Positions 13,101 to 26,920 are shown, numbered from the stretch's first letter. The stretch is DNA of 64,000 bases from Isoetes taiwanensis (GCA_021234155.1 JAJEKV010000078.1:746001-810000), one strand, 5' to 3'. The notes: a model not told the origin generated them from the letters alone. A program made the numbers and translations.

Positions 13101-15420
13101 GATCAGATTCTAAGAATCTTCTTAGAATCTTAGAAGTTTACGAGATCTATGGTAATTTAAGGGAATCTAGGAGAATCTTCATGGGATCTTTAGGAATCTA
13201 GAGGAATCTCAACAGAACCTTAGGGACTCTGAAGAATCTCAAGAGAATCTTCAGGATTCTTGGGAGAATCTTTGGGAATCTAGGGGAATCCTCATAATAT
13301 CTCAAGAAAGCTAAGAGAATCTACATAGAATCTTGGAGAATGTAACGGAATCTTGATATAGTCTTTGGGAATTTAGGGAATCTCAAGAAAATCTTAGGGA
13401 CTATGGGAAACTTAAGAGGATCTATGAGAATCTAACGGAATCTTCATAGCATGTTAGAGAATCTAAATAGAATCTTGGGGAATCTATATGAATCTTGAGA
13501 GAATACTTCGGAATGTAGGGGAATCTCGATAGAATCTTTAAGAATCTAGGGGAATCTTCATGAAATTTTAGACAACCCAAGGAAATCTTCGTAGAATCTA
13601 AGGAAATCTACATAGAATTGTAGGAAATCTAGGTGAATCTTGGGACAATCTTTGAGGATCTATGGGAATCTCGAGAGAATTTATGGAAACCTAGGGAATC
13701 TTCATAGAATATTTGAGAATCTAGGTGAACCTTGATAGAATCTTAGAGCATCTAGAGGAATCTACATAGAATCTTTAAAAATCTAGGGGAATCTCGGTAG
13801 AATCTTTTAGATTCTATGGGAATCTTGATGGAATCTCAATCTTCATAGTATCTAAGGGAATCTAAAGGAATCTCAATAAAATCTTTAGGAATCTAGGGGA
13901 ATCTTGATGAAATCTTTGAAAAACTATAGGAATCTTCATAAGATCGAAGGAAATCAAGAGACAATACAAAGAATCATGGAAAATCTAGGTGAATCTTGGG
14001 GCAATCTCTAGAACTCTAGGGGAATTTCGAGAGGACGTAAGGATATCGAAGGGAATCTTCATAGAATATTTGAGAATCTAGGGGAATCTTCTTAGGATCT
14101 TAGATAATCTAGGAGAATCTACATAGAATCTTGGGGAATCTATGTGAATCTTGAGAGAATATTTGGGAATCTTGATGGGATCTTTGAGATTCTAGGGGAA
14201 TCTTGATGGAATCTTGGAGAGCATAAGGGACTCTACATATGATCTAAAGGAATCTTCATAAAATCTTTAAGAATCAAGGGGAATCCCTGGGAATCTTGAT
14301 GAAATCTTGGAGAACCTAAAAAAATCTTCATAGAATCTAAGAGAATCTAAAAGAATCTTCATAAAATCTTTGGAAATCTAGGGGAATCTTGATGGAATCA
14401 TGGAGAATCTAGAGGAATCTGTATAGAATCTTTAGAAATCTAATGGATTTTGATGGAATTGTGGAGAATCTAGAGGAATCTTTATAGAATCTATGGGAAT
14501 CCAAGATAATCTACATAGAACCATGGGGAATCTGTGTGAAGCTTGAGGCATCTTTAGGAATGTAGGGGAATCTCAAGAGAATTTATGGGAACCTAGGGAA
14601 TCTTCATAGAAATACTTGATAATTTAGGGAAATCTTGATAGAATCTTAGAGAATCTAGGAAATATACATAGAATCTTGAGAAAACTATGTGAATGTTGAG
14701 AGAATCTAAGAGAATCTTCATGGATCTTTCTATGATCTAAAGGAATCTTCATAAAATCTTTAGGAATCTAGGGGAATCTTGATGAAATCATGGAGAACCT
14801 AAAGGGATCTTTATATAAACCAAGGGAATCCAAGAGAATCTACATAAAATCATGGGGAATCTTGGGGCATCTTTGGGAATCTCAAGAGAATTTATGGGAA
14901 TTTGGGGAATCTTCATAGAATATTTGAGAATCCAGGGAATATTGATAGAACCATAAAGAATCTAAGAAAATCTACATAGAATCTTTGAGAATCTTGATGG
15001 AATCTAAGGGAATTTTTACATGATCTAAAGGAAGCTTTAAGAATCTAGGGGAATTTTAATGAAATCTTATAGAACATAAAGAAATCTTCATAGAATCTAA
15101 AGGAATTCAAGAGGATCTACATAGAATCGTGGGAAGTCTAGGTGAATCTTGAGACAATCTTTGGAAATCTAGGGCAATCTCAATAGAATCTATGGGAATC
15201 TTAGAAAAATCTTTAAGAATTTAGGGGAATCTAAGGGAATCTTCATAAAATCTTCCATAATATAGGGGAATCTAGGTGAATCTTTATCAAAATTGAATGA
15301 ATCTAGGGAATCTACATAGAATCTTGAGGAATGTATGCGAATCTTGGAATAGTTTTTGGAAATCTAGAAAATCTCTCAGAGAATTTTAAAAATCTAGGGG
15401 AATCTTTCACACTGGTGTGT
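13100..15420 (+). repeat. GAATCT short-unit array, large block
   Basis: About 2.3 kb of degenerate tandem units of roughly 30 bp, typified by gaatctaggggaatcttgat and agaatctttgg. Units vary in length and sequence throughout, so the array is old or continually diversified. There is no open frame. The GAATCTTC arrangement recurs many times. Confidence 0.9.
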
Positions 15421-15469
15421 TTTGCAGGGTCGGCTTCACACAATCCTTCATAGAGTGGATTTGTTGTTG

Positions 15470-15785
15470 CCAATCTTTAGTCGTTAGACCAAAAGAGAAG
15501 GAAAAATCCTAACCATTATTTTTTTGATTAAATTGTAATTTTTTATATTAAAGGAGGTGAGGTGGCACCGTCGTAAATAAATAAGTAATGAAGTGGCAAA
15601 AGCATTTTACAAATGTACTTTCTAGGAAGCTTCCCGTTTTATAACGACCTTCAAAGGCTCGTAACTTGCAGCAGAGGGGTTGGCTGAAGGTGAGGCCCAC
15701 ATCTTTACATTCCGCTCGTCAAGAGCTTTTCAATGAGTGATGCTTTGACATCATTCTGTCGCAGTTGGAGTCAATGTGATCAAAT
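15470..15785 (+). repeat. Foldback module, internal partial copy
   Basis: Repeats the second half of the left module in the same orientation: agaccaaaagagaagg, ggtgaggtggcacc, ttcaaaggctcgtaactt, gctcgtcaagagctttt and gtgatcaaattctaag, then re-enters a GAATCT array. Confidence 0.8.
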
Positions 15786-16120
15786 TCTAAGAATCTTCTT
15801 GGAATCTTAGAATTTTATGGAATCTACAGTAATTTATGGGAATCTAGGGGAATCTCCATAGAATCTTTGAGATTTTAGAAGAATCTCAAGAGAATCTTAG
15901 AGAATCTTTAGGAATCACAAGAGAATCTTTAAGAATTTAGGGGAATCTTGATGGAATCTTAAAGAATATAGGAGGATCTACATAGAAACTTGAAGAATCT
16001 AGAGAAATCTTGGGATCTCAAGATCTTAAGGAATAATGGAAAAATTTTAAGAGAATCTTAAGGAATTTATGGAAATATCAAGAGAATCTTTGAGAATCCA
16101 GTAAAATCTAAGAGATATAT
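15785..16120 (+). repeat. GAATCT short-unit array, second block
   Basis: Continuation of the same unit type in the same orientation after the internal module, ending shortly before the boundary phrase and the AT tract. Confidence 0.85.
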
Positions 16121-16191
16121 CTCTGTATTTGGCTTCTAGTTGGATTTGTACAGTCCCTAACTCATACAGGCCCTACATAGTACAAAGACTT

Positions 16192-16321
<130 letters not shown>

Positions 16322-16379
16322 AGTGGTTCTACTATGAGGGACTGCACAAATTTGACCGGAAGCCAATGCAAAGTCATTC

Positions 16380-17280
16380 AATGAAGATTCTATAAGCATT
16401 TCCCTAGATTCTTTATGATTCTATGAAGATTTCCCTAGATTCTCAAAGATTTTATGAAGATTCCCTTATATCTCCTATGTTCACAAAGATTCTTTTTAGA
16501 TTCTTCTAGATTTCCAAAGATTATGCCAAGATTCTTCAAGATTCTATGTAGATTCTCCCAGATTCTCCAAGATTTTATGAAGATTCCTCTAAATTTCCTT
16601 ATATTTCCCTAGATTCAGAGAAGTTCTCTTGATATTTCCCAAGATTCCCCAAGATTCCCTCTAGATTCCCTAAGATTTTATGTAGTTCTATTGAATTCTC
16701 CAAGATTTGATGAAGATTCTCCTAGATTCCTTTAGATTATAGGAAAATTCTCCATGATTCTCCAAGATTCTATCATGATTTCACTAGATTTTCAAGCCTT
16801 TAGAAAGATTCCCTTAGATTCCCAAAGATTCTCTTAAGATTCATCTAGATTCTCTAAGATCCTATGAAGATTCCCTTAGACTTTACATGATTCCATCAAG
16901 ATTCCTCTAGATTCTTAAAGGTTCTATGAAGATTCCCTTGGATTCCCTTAATTTCCCAAAGATTCTCTCGTGATTCCTATAGGTTCCCTTTGATTTTCCA
17001 AAGGTTCTCTTGAGATTCCCTTTGATTCCCAAAGATTCTCTTGAGATTCCCATAGATTCTATAAAGATTACTCTAGATTCTCCAAGATTGCATCAAGATT
17101 CCTCTAGATTCTCTATGTATTTATGAAGATTCCTTTAGATCCCCTCAGATTCCTATGGATTCCCTTTAGATTCCCTAAGATTCTCTTGGAATTCCTCTAG
17201 ATTCTCTAAGAACTCTGACGATTCCCCAGATTCCTATAAATTACTATGAATTTCGTAAAATTCTAATATTCCAAAAGATT
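16380..17280 (-). repeat. GAATCT short-unit array, inverted block
   Basis: Same unit seen as its complement (agattcccctagatt, tctatgaagattccc). The strand switch relative to 13.1-16.1 kb is abrupt and falls on the AT tract. Confidence 0.9.
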
Positions 17281-17840
17281 CTTAGTGTTCGATCACGTTG
17301 GCTACAACTGCGACGAAATAGTGTCAAAGTACCACTCATTGGAAAGCTCTCGACGAGAGGAATCCAATGGCGTGGGTCCCACCTTCATCCGACCCCTCTA
17401 CCGCAAGCTACGTGCCTTTGAAGGCGATTAAACAAAAGGAAGCTTCCTAGAAAGTCTAATCATAAATATTTTGCCACTCATCACTTTTTTTATTAATGAG
17501 GGTGACATCTTTTTATTAATGAGGGTGACACCTCACCTCCTTTTAAAAAAAATCAATTTAATATTAAAAAGTTAATGGCTAGGATTTATGCTCACCTTTT
17601 GATCTAACGGTTAAGATCTGCTACACCAAAGTCACTTTAAGGGACCTTCCTTGCACCTTCCTTACAAAAAATCAAGGGCTAGGATTTATCCTCCCCCTTT
17701 GATCCAACGGTCCAGGGATGTGGTGCATGCCCCCATGCATGACCCATGCATGCCTCCATGCATGCCCATAAGGAATGGATGGCCCTGATGCTGCCACCTC
17801 ACTGGCCCCACCTTAAACGGACGGCATCCGGGCATGTATG
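17280..17840 (-). repeat. Foldback module, inverted right copy
   Basis: Reverse complement of the left module: ttggaaagctctcgacgaga, ggtgacacctcacctcc, gatctaacggttaagat, gcaccttccttgcacc-type phrases and the gcatgc-rich block (ccccatgcatgacccatgc). Confidence 0.85.
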
Positions 17841-18137
17841 AATCAAACACATTATATAGAAAAGTTTCATGATATACCTTTATATATATAACTGATATAT
17901 ATATATATATATATGGTCGTGAGGATGCAAGAAAATCGATTAAGAATGGTTCACCACTATGCCGAACCAAAATTAACTGACACCAACCAAGTTAAACGTG
18001 CATATTAGAAATGGGATTACTACATCATCAAGGCACTTAAACACACATATTCGAAATGGGATTGTTATATTACCAAAGCATGAATTGGTCCTTTTGTACC
18101 ATTGGGTACTCTATTCTTAATATTTACTAGAAACATG

Positions 18138-18156
18138 TGCCCGGCGATGCCGGGCA
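18138..18156. other. Perfect GC-rich hairpin
   Basis: The 8-bp arms TGCCCGGC and GCCGGGCA are separated by GAT, inside AT-rich DNA. A phrase like actagaaacatgtgcccggc preceding a short GC hairpin resembles ends of small plant transposons, but I see no partner end. Confidence 0.6.
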
Positions 18157-18756
18157 TTATTATAGACGTGTCAAGATGGATGTGCTTTCTTTCTTGTATT
18201 AGGTCCCATAGACCTGCTGGTTCCCTGGATGATAAGGATCAGTTCAGTTTAATTCAATTCCTATTGATTATGCTATATGTAATCTTAAAAAACATTAGCA
18301 TTTTTAAGGATCTGTAGGTTTGGAAATTCCGAAGAACATTAGCCGTATGTGAGGATGGTAATAGTCGTACTTGTATATTTATAGTGCTTTTGCTTTATAG
18401 AAGTGCATAGATGTAATTGTTGCATTAGGTATCTAGCTTCCATCAAACTAAAATTTACAATGTAACATAGGCATCCTAAGGTAGTTAAGTATAACCATGC
18501 ATAGGGTACTATGTACAATCATATTGTAAGGATGAACCAAGTTGACCAGCGCTATCACCAAGAATCAAAGGTTTTGTTTGAAATTTCGTGGAGATGTTAG
18601 AATGATTCCTTGAATGCAAAAAAGTGATGGAGTTGGCAATTTACACCTAAATTAAAAAAATGTATTGTTTCCTACATTTATAAATCCAAGGTGATAGGAT
18701 TTTGTTGCATAGACATAATGGACACGCAATTAAATGTACTGGAAAATGAGAAAGGT

Positions 18757-18807
18757 CTTATCGTCAATAATTCTATTCTATTCTATTCTATTCTTATCGT
18801 CAATAAT
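18757..18807. repeat. (TTCTA)n pentanucleotide flanked by a 15-bp direct repeat
   Basis: About four TTCTA units lie between two identical copies of cttatcgtcaataat (18,757-18,771 and 18,793-18,807). The same pentamer, complemented, occurs near 34,616 and at the 3' end of a LINE near 45,531, so this may be the tail of a severely truncated retroposon. Confidence 0.6.
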
Positions 18808-21366
18808 GTTTTGACTTGTACCCTTTTCGAAGATCAAAACATATCATGAAACACTCCAGATATATAAACTTATATAAATAATATGGTTGGTGAGTAACCA
18901 GAAAAGCAATGTGGCAAAAGAAATGAACTTTTTCTATTAATAAGATGGCACTAAATGAAGGAATGGGTCATTTATTCCATATAAAAAAGTCAATTCTCCT
19001 ATCAAACAAAGGAAATCGACCGCCAGAGAAGAAATTGCTCCTGAACTTAGCATCTGAGGAATCTGCCAAATGGAGCTCCTTGGCTAGTCATTTGCATGGT
19101 ACTGCCACATAATATTCCATACAACAGCAGTTTTGGACGTGTTGTTGCGATCTGCTGCATATTAGGATCAACCCAAAGAGGTCTGTAGAAGCATACCCTT
19201 GTAGATGATCTTCTTCTTTGCATGAGTAATGCCTCACATCATGCTGGCCTATTTTCACTGCATGAAAATCGCTTGTTGATTCATTTGTATCAATCTAGGC
19301 AAAGACAAGTGAGCATTGGAAGGGTTCTTCTGCTGCCAATACACTCCACATCCAGCTGTAGCAAAGGCCTGTGTACATTTCCTATACTTTGCAAGCTTAA
19401 AAAATTTATGCAGGCCTTTGCATTTGCATGCGCTACTCCGAAGCTCCTCAAAGGTGCGCATATCCTCGTGATCAAAGCCTACAACCTAGCTCTTTAATTA
19501 TCCTCCTCATATACTTTATTACTAATTTGACAGAAATTTGTTTGATCTGCAATGAAAAGAGACCCTTCAAGGTAGGAAAATTTATATTCGAGAGAATGAA
19601 ATAAGGATTGGGCACAGTTGGTACCTTGCCTACTATTCTAGAATCAGAAATCCAATATACGGGAAGACTATGCTCTTTATAACGTGCAATCGCTAGAAGG
19701 GCATAGGTGCTTCATTCTACCCTGTTCAACAAGAGCTTACGTGAGCAATAGGTTCTTTTGAAATGCAAAATAAAAACTAAGAAGCAAAAATTTACTTTTT
19801 TAGCAGACCCAAGGTTTTTCTCAGTGCAACATCTCGATGTAGATGGTGGTCATGTTTACATGAGGATAACTCATACTCCAGTTTCTTCAGATCCTGACAC
19901 TCAAATGCAACCTCCCAAAAAACATCTATCTTTCCTTCATGCCAATAAAGTGCTTTAACACTGCCTGCTCATCCATCTTTTCTCAGAAGAACATCCACCT
20001 CTTGAACATGCAAGTGCCATATGCAAAAAGTTTAAGCCTTACCAGAAGGGATAACTCCTTGTTTAACCAACTGACAAATGCTACAATATTAACAACGTTT
20101 GAACATGAAGCTGCAAGAACTTGCGTTGTAAAAGATTGGATAAATTCATGTTGAGTCTCAAGATCAGCTTTGATCTGCAAAAATAACTACCGAGAGTCAA
20201 CAACCAACAATCATCAAATACCAAACCACATAGATAAAAGTAATTATAGGAATTTGACTTGTAAATCAACAATAATGTGAACTTTCCTATGTTAGATCTA
20301 TCCAGATTATAGCTTATCCAATAAGCGCTAAAGAGATGAATTGATCTTCATGCTCCAATACTGCTCCTAAAATCCATAGGAATATGAGAAAAATGGAATC
20401 ATTTATGAGAACGCAAGAATGCAATAATATAAACTTGTATGTTGTTATGCAGTTTACAGAACATGAGACGTGACTTCAATATATATAAATGGTAGTTATA
20501 CGCAACATAAGGCACGACTTCAGTAGATCCACAATTGCAGAGCAACATCATGCAAATCTAATGCAAAGACTATAAATGAATTTCCCATAGTGTCTTCAAG
20601 ATGCAAATTTTCTAACTGTTTCCATGGCATGCTTATACTACGTTCTCGTCGCCACGCTTACATAAGGCAGATGATCTTATTTATTTATCATTCAGAAGAC
20701 AAATCTGTATGCTAACCTTACTCTACAACGGCAGCCAAGATGTACCTCTCAGGTTGCACAATTACATGTCAGAAGACAAATTAATCACAACCTACATTAT
20801 GGAATAGACTTGAAGGTATTAGAGACTAAATGCACTGCAATGGAAATGCAGTTGGAGCATACCATCTAAATGTGCCACCATCTTGCAGATGATCTTATTC
20901 TTCTACCATTTTAAAAGACAAATTGCTATACTAACCTTTCTTTGCACGGGCAGTAAGGAGGAAAGAAAGTACCTTATAGTGCGAAAATTGTAGAACATTA
21001 ACTTCACGATGGATGCTCCACATGATTAGCATATTCTAATATGAATCAGTCTGCAATAGCCAAAATTATGTGCAGGCATCTCTGAGTATTTTATACAATA
21101 TAATCAATCCAACTGAATTCCTATAAAAAGGTCTTGGGATGAAATATGATGTTTATCACCTCTCAACTGCAAGAAGAAACATAGAATTAGTGAGTTTTAG
21201 AAGAAAGAGAAAAGTATGCAGAAAAGACATAATTTAAAAATAATAGAATGTTCAATTTTCTGAGCTGCATATCCAAATTGCTGCAGAAATATCTACATCA
21301 AGATGACATGCACTTAGTTTATGTATGACCATTTAGGTCAGCAACAACATGGCACATGGGTGTACA

Positions 21367-21381
21367 AAAGCAGTTATGGAT
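21367..21381 (+). repeat. 5' target-site duplication of the LINE
   Basis: aaagcagttatggat here matches aaagcagttacggat directly after the poly(A) at 27,351-27,365, with one mismatch in 15. Confidence 0.8.
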
Positions 21382-22069
21382 GTCTATTGGTGTCTACAAA
21401 CCATAGGGCCAAGGTTGCACTTTAGTGTCTTATTGTTGCATTTTGATTTGGCAACTTTGACTTCCTTGCGGAGAGTTGTCATTGCCGACGCTGGCGGCTG
21501 GAGCTAGGGTTCTGACGGCGAAACTTTGATCGGCGATATCTCTCTTATCTGGTGTCAGATTTCGGCATGCTTGGGCTCTTTGGAAAGCTTGCTCCGAGCT
21601 CTTTCCGGAGGTGTATAGCATCAGCTGTTTTGCATGGCGCTTGTTGCCGCAAACAGCTGATTTCCGGACTGGTTCGGATGTCATGGCTCCTGCCAGACAG
21701 GCTGATGGGGGATCGATTGAGCCTCATGGCTTGGGGCTGAAGCCAAGGGAGATGGCGAGGAGAAAGAATCCTCCAAGAAGGGGAAGGGGCGAAGTCTTGG
21801 CATGCATGAAGAGGCACATGGGTCAGAGGAAGTGGCATGCAATTGGTGGCAGAGATGAGGGAGCTCTTGGAATCCCCTTCGGTTGAGAGGTATGTGGATT
21901 GTTCTTCCTCTCAATATAATTCTGAGACCCAAGTAGATTGTGTTTTGGAGACTCCGGTCTTTGATTCTATCAAGCATGCCCCTTTGAAATCGGATGCAGT
22001 GATGCCCTCTTCCCCTATGCTTGGGAAGGGATCACTTGTCGGGTGATGCGCCTCTTCTAGGGTGCATGT

Positions 22070-23130
22070 AGCTGATGTGCCTCCCGGGTGCCCCCGGATA
22101 CCTCTCGTGGTGCTGTGGTGGCAGCCCCAACTCCCTATCCGTGATGACATCGCTGCTCGCATCACTCGGCCGGGGTTTTCGTGATTGGATCAAGCGCAAG
22201 GCTCTTGAGTGTAGGACCGCCCGTGTTGAAGAGGCTCTAAAATTTGTGGAGGACCATCACTGCTGACTGCGCAGCAACTCTTCTAGAGACTCCATGGATA
22301 GATATTGATCATACCGTGCATGTTCGCACCATTGAGAATCTGGTTTCATTTATGTATTGGGCTACTTCAGGTTACATATTGGACACGAGGAGGTTTAGCT
22401 CTTGGCTTGTCGGACATCCGAGGCGGATTGGTTTGCCTGTATCAATCTCAAATTCCTACCAAATAATTTCTTCATAATCATGTTTGAGGTCGAAGTCTTC
22501 TCGCGATAATTGGTTAGTCTGGGGTGGATACTTTGGGTGAATCATATGTGTTGTATCAAGATTATACTCCGACAATGTCCACCGGTTCTTTTGCGGGTTA
22601 AAATCCGGTGTTGGTTCCAGATTCGGGATCTTCCTCCTGATCTGATGGTGCCTGATTTCTTGGTTTCTATGGCTCATGGCCCGGGTGTATATTTGGCTCA
22701 TTCTATTTGTGCAGGTCCCCAGGATCGTGTGTTGCTCGCCGCTTTGCGGCCTGTGCCCACTTCTCTTCCAAAGGCGTAGTAGTCCCCGCATTTTCTTTTC
22801 CGCTTGAAGCTTTTGAATGGCTCGAGGTCCCAAGCAGATGTTTCCATCTATTGTGCTACCATCTAACCCTGTTGATGATCCTGTTGGTCCTGCTGGTGCT
22901 TGTGATGTGGTAGGGGTTGCGGGTGCTTATGCAGGGGCCCGGGATTCCTCTATTCCTGAGGCAACAGGCAAAGGACTCCATGGTGCAATGAGTGGAGTTG
23001 GACGAGGTGGTGTGGTTGGGAGAGGTGGTGTGGGACGAGGCCGGGATAGGCTTGCTACTGGCCGCCCATTGGATGGCGGGCCAGGGGATGTGGTGGCTCA
23101 GGGGAGGGCTCAGATGATTTGGTGATGGCT
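22070..23130 (+). pseudogene. LINE ORF1-like region
   Basis: Spread over several frames. Near 22,280-22,450 the translation contains TIENLVSFMYWATSGYILDT. Near 22,590-22,700 it contains RVKIRCWFQIRDLPPDLMV, matching the general layout of plant L1 ORF1 proteins (an RNA-binding DUF4283-like region). From 22,970 to 23,070 a Gly/Arg-rich stretch (GRGGVVGRGGVGRGRD) follows, as expected for nucleic-acid binding. No intact frame. Assignment rests on position before the endonuclease and on general resemblance only. Confidence 0.5.
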
Positions 23131-23479
23131 AGGTCTGAGGACAGGGTTGTGGGAGGGGCTGGTGATCTTGCTGGGGATGTCCCGGTAGCGGTATGTGCTG
23201 AGCATGAGGTGGCTGGAGCAGCCCGGTTGGAGGTAGAGACTAGTGTGGCCCATGACTCTATGGAGGTGCCTCGGGGACTTCCAACATGTGTTGGAAGTGG
23301 AATGTCACGTAGAGCGACTGTGGGTCGCATTGCTGTGATTAATCCTCTGGCTCTAGATGATGACTCTGTGGAGTGGGCTGATGGCCTGGTGGGTAGGCAT
23401 GTGGGGCTGGACACTTTCTCCTCCGGGATGAATAGGTCGATCCTCGTTGGAATGTGGGGTGCGGTCCTCTAGTAGTAAG

Positions 23480-24340
23480 GGGCCCGTGTTTCTTTGGCAC
23501 CGGGCAGTTAAGGCCCCGATATTGTTTGTATTCGTGGAGCATAAGTGTCCTGAGGTGATATGTCCAGGCTCATGAATATGGTTGGTAGGCGGTTTGCCTC
23601 TATTGCTTCTTCTTCCGGGCGGACTAGTGGGGGTACTGTTATTGCTTGGAGGATGGATGTGCAGTCACATACCGCAGCTGCATGTGTTTGGCCTCGGTGG
23701 GCAATAATTAAGTGGTTGGAGGGAGGGCAAGAGTGGGGATTGTTAATGTTTATGCCCCTAATCAGCCTTCTCGGGGGTGCTTTATGGGCCACATCCGAAT
23801 AAGTTTGAGCCCTTGGTGGGTTGCGTGTTGCTTGGTTGCCGTTAGGGGACTTCAATATGGTAGAGCGAGTAGAAGATCGCTCTGGTTCTGGAACCCAAGT
23901 TGTGCATGGGTTTGAGAGGGACCAATGGTCTCGTTTGTTGCAGGATTTGGCCTTGGTTGAGGTCCCCGGGATTTGTCTTTCACCTATTGTAATAGGTGAT
24001 TGGTGCAGGCCGGGTATGCTAGGCATGACCGATGCTATGCTTCCCCATGCGCCTTTGGATGGTGTGCCCTCTTTGCGCCGAGTAACATTACGTTTACCTC
24101 CATTTCTGATCATTACCCTCGTGTTTTGTCCAGTCAGGGTGCGATTTGCCTCTCGCCCCCTCGGGCGGTGTTTCGTTTGAACACCCGGGCTTCGAAGCCG
24201 AGCGCGCGGATTTCTCACCCTAGTGCCGGGAGTTGTGGCTTGATACCTTTTCATCTCTCGGAAGGGTATGTCGGTATGGTGGACCTTTGGGCGGTGGTGA
24301 AGCGTTTGCCAAGGTCTTTGGTAGGCGCGTCGGCAAGATG
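23480..24340 (+). pseudogene. LINE ORF2 endonuclease remnant
   Basis: Fragments of an APE-type endonuclease occur in order: GIVNVYAPNQPS near 23,730, PLGDFNMVERVEDRSGS near 23,835 (the GDFN catalytic-site signature), and WSRLLQDLALVEV near 23,930. These lie in at least two frames with stops between them. The endonuclease would nick target DNA to prime reverse transcription. Confidence 0.75.
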
Positions 24341-24499
24341 AGCGGCGAGGAGTTGCATAGTCTCTATCGGGGAGTTGAGAAGATTCAGACTGACCCGATG
24401 GCATTAGGGGAGAATGCAAAGGTTGCGGCGTATTGTTGCTCGAGCAGGTTAAAGTGCGAGGAGGCGCGTGTGAAGGCTGCCCTTACCGGTTGAAGGAGG

Positions 24500-25620
24500 G
24501 GACACAAGTTCGCTTCGGTGTTCTTGAGAGCAAAACTAGGCGTGGCGAGATATGCGGCATCTATGGCGTCCCTTGCTTTGCCTGATGGCCGGACTTTGGA
24601 GGATCCCGCTGATTTGCAGAGGTATGTGCATGCTCATTTCTCAGGGTTTTTCACGCAGCGCACTCTTCCCTATGAGCAGAGATGCATGAGCTTGTTTTGG
24701 GGTCGTCCAAGCCATCTATTCCGCCTCACCAACAAGCGGAAAGCTTGGAGCAGAGCTCTCCAGAGAGGATTTAGCAGAGGCATGTATGTGCATGGCCAAG
24801 GATAAATGTCCTGGGCTGGATGGCATCCCTGTGGAGTTCTTTCAGACTTATTGGGAGTGGGCTGGTGAGTCTGTGTACCAGGTGTATCTTGAGTTGCTGC
24901 AGCCTTCTCAAATGGATAGGATCTTGAATACCGCATGCATTTCCTTGATTCCTAAGGTTAAGCAGCCTTCTACTATTAATGATTGGAGGCCTATATCCTT
25001 GTTGTCCTCTGTGTACAAGATTATTGCGAAAGCCCTGGCAGAGAAGTTGAAGCCGGTGTTGACTTCTTCCATTAGTAAGGTCGCAAATCGGGTTTGTTCC
25101 CCGGGAGGAACATTTTGACTAATGTTGCCGCAGCTTATGAGGGCCTTTATTGGGCCAGGAGAACAGATCAAGGCATTGCCTATCTTAAGCTTGACTTTGC
25201 CAAAGCTTACGATAGTGTCCGTTGGGAGTTCTTGTCTGCCATGATGTTAGCGTTGGGCTGTGGTCCACGCTTTACAGAGAGTCATGAAGCTGCATAGGTC
25301 AGCACGGGCTATGGTGGTGTGCCAGGGTGAACTCTCCGCCTTTTTCTCCTTAGGCAGAGGGGTGCATCAGGGGTGCCCTTTGGCGCCGTTTTTGTTTACG
25401 ATTATGGCGGAGGCACTATCTCAGTTGTTTTTTGCTGCAGTGGAGGAGGGGGTGGTGGATGGGCTTCGGATGCAGGATAGTAGTCAGCAGATTATTAACC
25501 AGTTTGCCGATGACACTTTCCTCTTCTTGGTGGCAGAAGAGAGGAATTTATGGAATGTGAAGGGTTTTGCTGGATACTTTCTCCTTGGCCTCGTGCATTC
25601 TTCTTCTGAATTGAGGTAAA
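24500..25620 (+). pseudogene. LINE ORF2 reverse transcriptase remnant
   Basis: Contains KDKCPGLDGIPVEFFQ (24,790-24,840), ISLIPKVKQP, NDWRPISLLSSVYKIIAK, FVPGRNILTN (25,092 onward), KLDFAKAYDSVRWEFL, GRGVHQGCPLAPFLF and the catalytic NQFADDTFLF near 25,500. All are L1-clade reverse transcriptase blocks in the right order. The catalytic aspartates (the D of KLDF and the FADD pair) survive, but two frame changes (near 25,090 and 25,255) break the protein. Confidence 0.92.
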
Positions 25621-26639
25621 TGTCCGCATTATGGGCCCGCTTGACTCGCCTTCCCCTTGTTTGGCTCTATTCCCTTGGAAGGTGCTGGTAATGTAATGTG
25701 TGTACTAAGTCGTTGGGTATTCCCTTTGGAGGATGTTTCTATGGGGAGGGTGTGGGATGAGATTTTGTAGGGGGTTGCGTAAACACCTCAATTGGTGGAA
25801 GGTAGCAAGTTGTCCATGGCGGTAGGATCACTATTGCCAAGTCAAGACTTTTGTAGCACTCTATGTGTATACAAAGATCTGCGATGTTAGCTCCCCGAGG
25901 GTAAGATACTGTGCTTTGGATAAGATTGTTCAAAATTTTGTGTGGGGCTGGGGATGATGAAGGGCGGTTGTTAAAGTGGCTTGGTGGAAGTGTCTCCCCG
26001 CCCGGGAGGATGGGGGCTTGGCCATTCCGGATTTGGCCTTTGCATAGTAAGGTGTTGGTCTCCAAGTTTGTTTGGAGCGCCTGGGATGGAGCATCTTCTC
26101 CCGGTGCGGGCGTTATTGTTGCGATCTCTTCGCCATTGTGTGGCGTTTGGGAAGCCGCCCTGTGCATGTGGAGTTGCCCCGGCACCTTTTGTATGGTCTT
26201 CGCCTTTCCCACATGCATCCCCTTTTTCTCACGGGGGTGTTAAGCGGGTTTGGGATCATGTGCGGTGCTCTTCCGCTAGATTATGCCTCGGTTTATCACC
26301 ACTCTTTCTCTTTCTTGTGGGTTCCTCTACCCCTAGCAAGACTTGCCCTTGGTCGCCCTTAATGTGCATGCTCGAACGCAGTTCGCTTGGGGCGAAGCTC
26401 TTGCGCTCACCTTTGGCGGATTGGTATTGGGGTGGTCAGCTAGCTTCGGGGAGTTCTTTTCGAGCTCGCACCAAGGGCGCTGACCGTGCTATTTGGGGAA
26501 CAAGTGGGGGGAGTATTCCGCTACACATACCTATAGTCCCTCGTGATGATGTGGTGGTGCAGGTTTGGAAGGTTCATCCGGATGTTGTATCTTCTTGTTT
26601 TGTGTAGTCTTGTTACCGGGTGTTGGCTATTCATGACAC

Positions 26640-26920
26640 GCCGCCCCTTCGTGCAAGTGGTCTCGCAGCCTTCGGGTTCTCGATGGCTTCGGTTTTGACG
26701 TGGACATGGAGCTCACTTCCCCCATGAAGGTTAGGGTGCTTCTGTGGCAGGTGGTGCACCGCTGTATCAGGGTGAATGTCCTTGTGAGTCGGTTTAGGCC
26801 GGGTGTGAGCCCTCTTTGCCCTTGTTGTGGCCTTCATCGTGAGACTGTGGAGCATCACCGGTTTTATGCCCTCACTTGCAGTTTGCCTGGGATTGGGTCG
26901 GGGATCCGTTTGGTGTGAGA
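26640..26920 (+). pseudogene. LINE C-terminal zf-RVT-like domain
   Basis: Reads SPMKVRVLLWQVVHRCIRVN, then SPLCPCCGLHRETVEHH, the C-x2-C...E-T-x-E-H signature of the zinc-binding region found after the reverse transcriptase in plant LINEs. Stops upstream and downstream mark it as decayed. Confidence 0.85.

Larger units (their letters stand above)
17900..21366. other. AT-rich non-coding stretch
   Basis: About 3.5 kb with no recognisable gene. It contains the short hairpin and pentanucleotide repeat listed separately. A minus-strand segment near 19,040-19,470 has exon-like composition but no family I recognise. Confidence 0.5.

Noticed and set aside
13100-15420. CRISPR-like array
   Set aside because: Units are short, degenerate and vary continuously; there is no constant repeat alternating with unique spacers, and the context is a plant nuclear genome.
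23508-24419. 303-codon minus-strand open frame within the LINE
   Set aside because: Antisense shadow of the endonuclease region; composition is Arg/Pro/Thr-rich as expected from a GC-richer opposite strand, with no motif.
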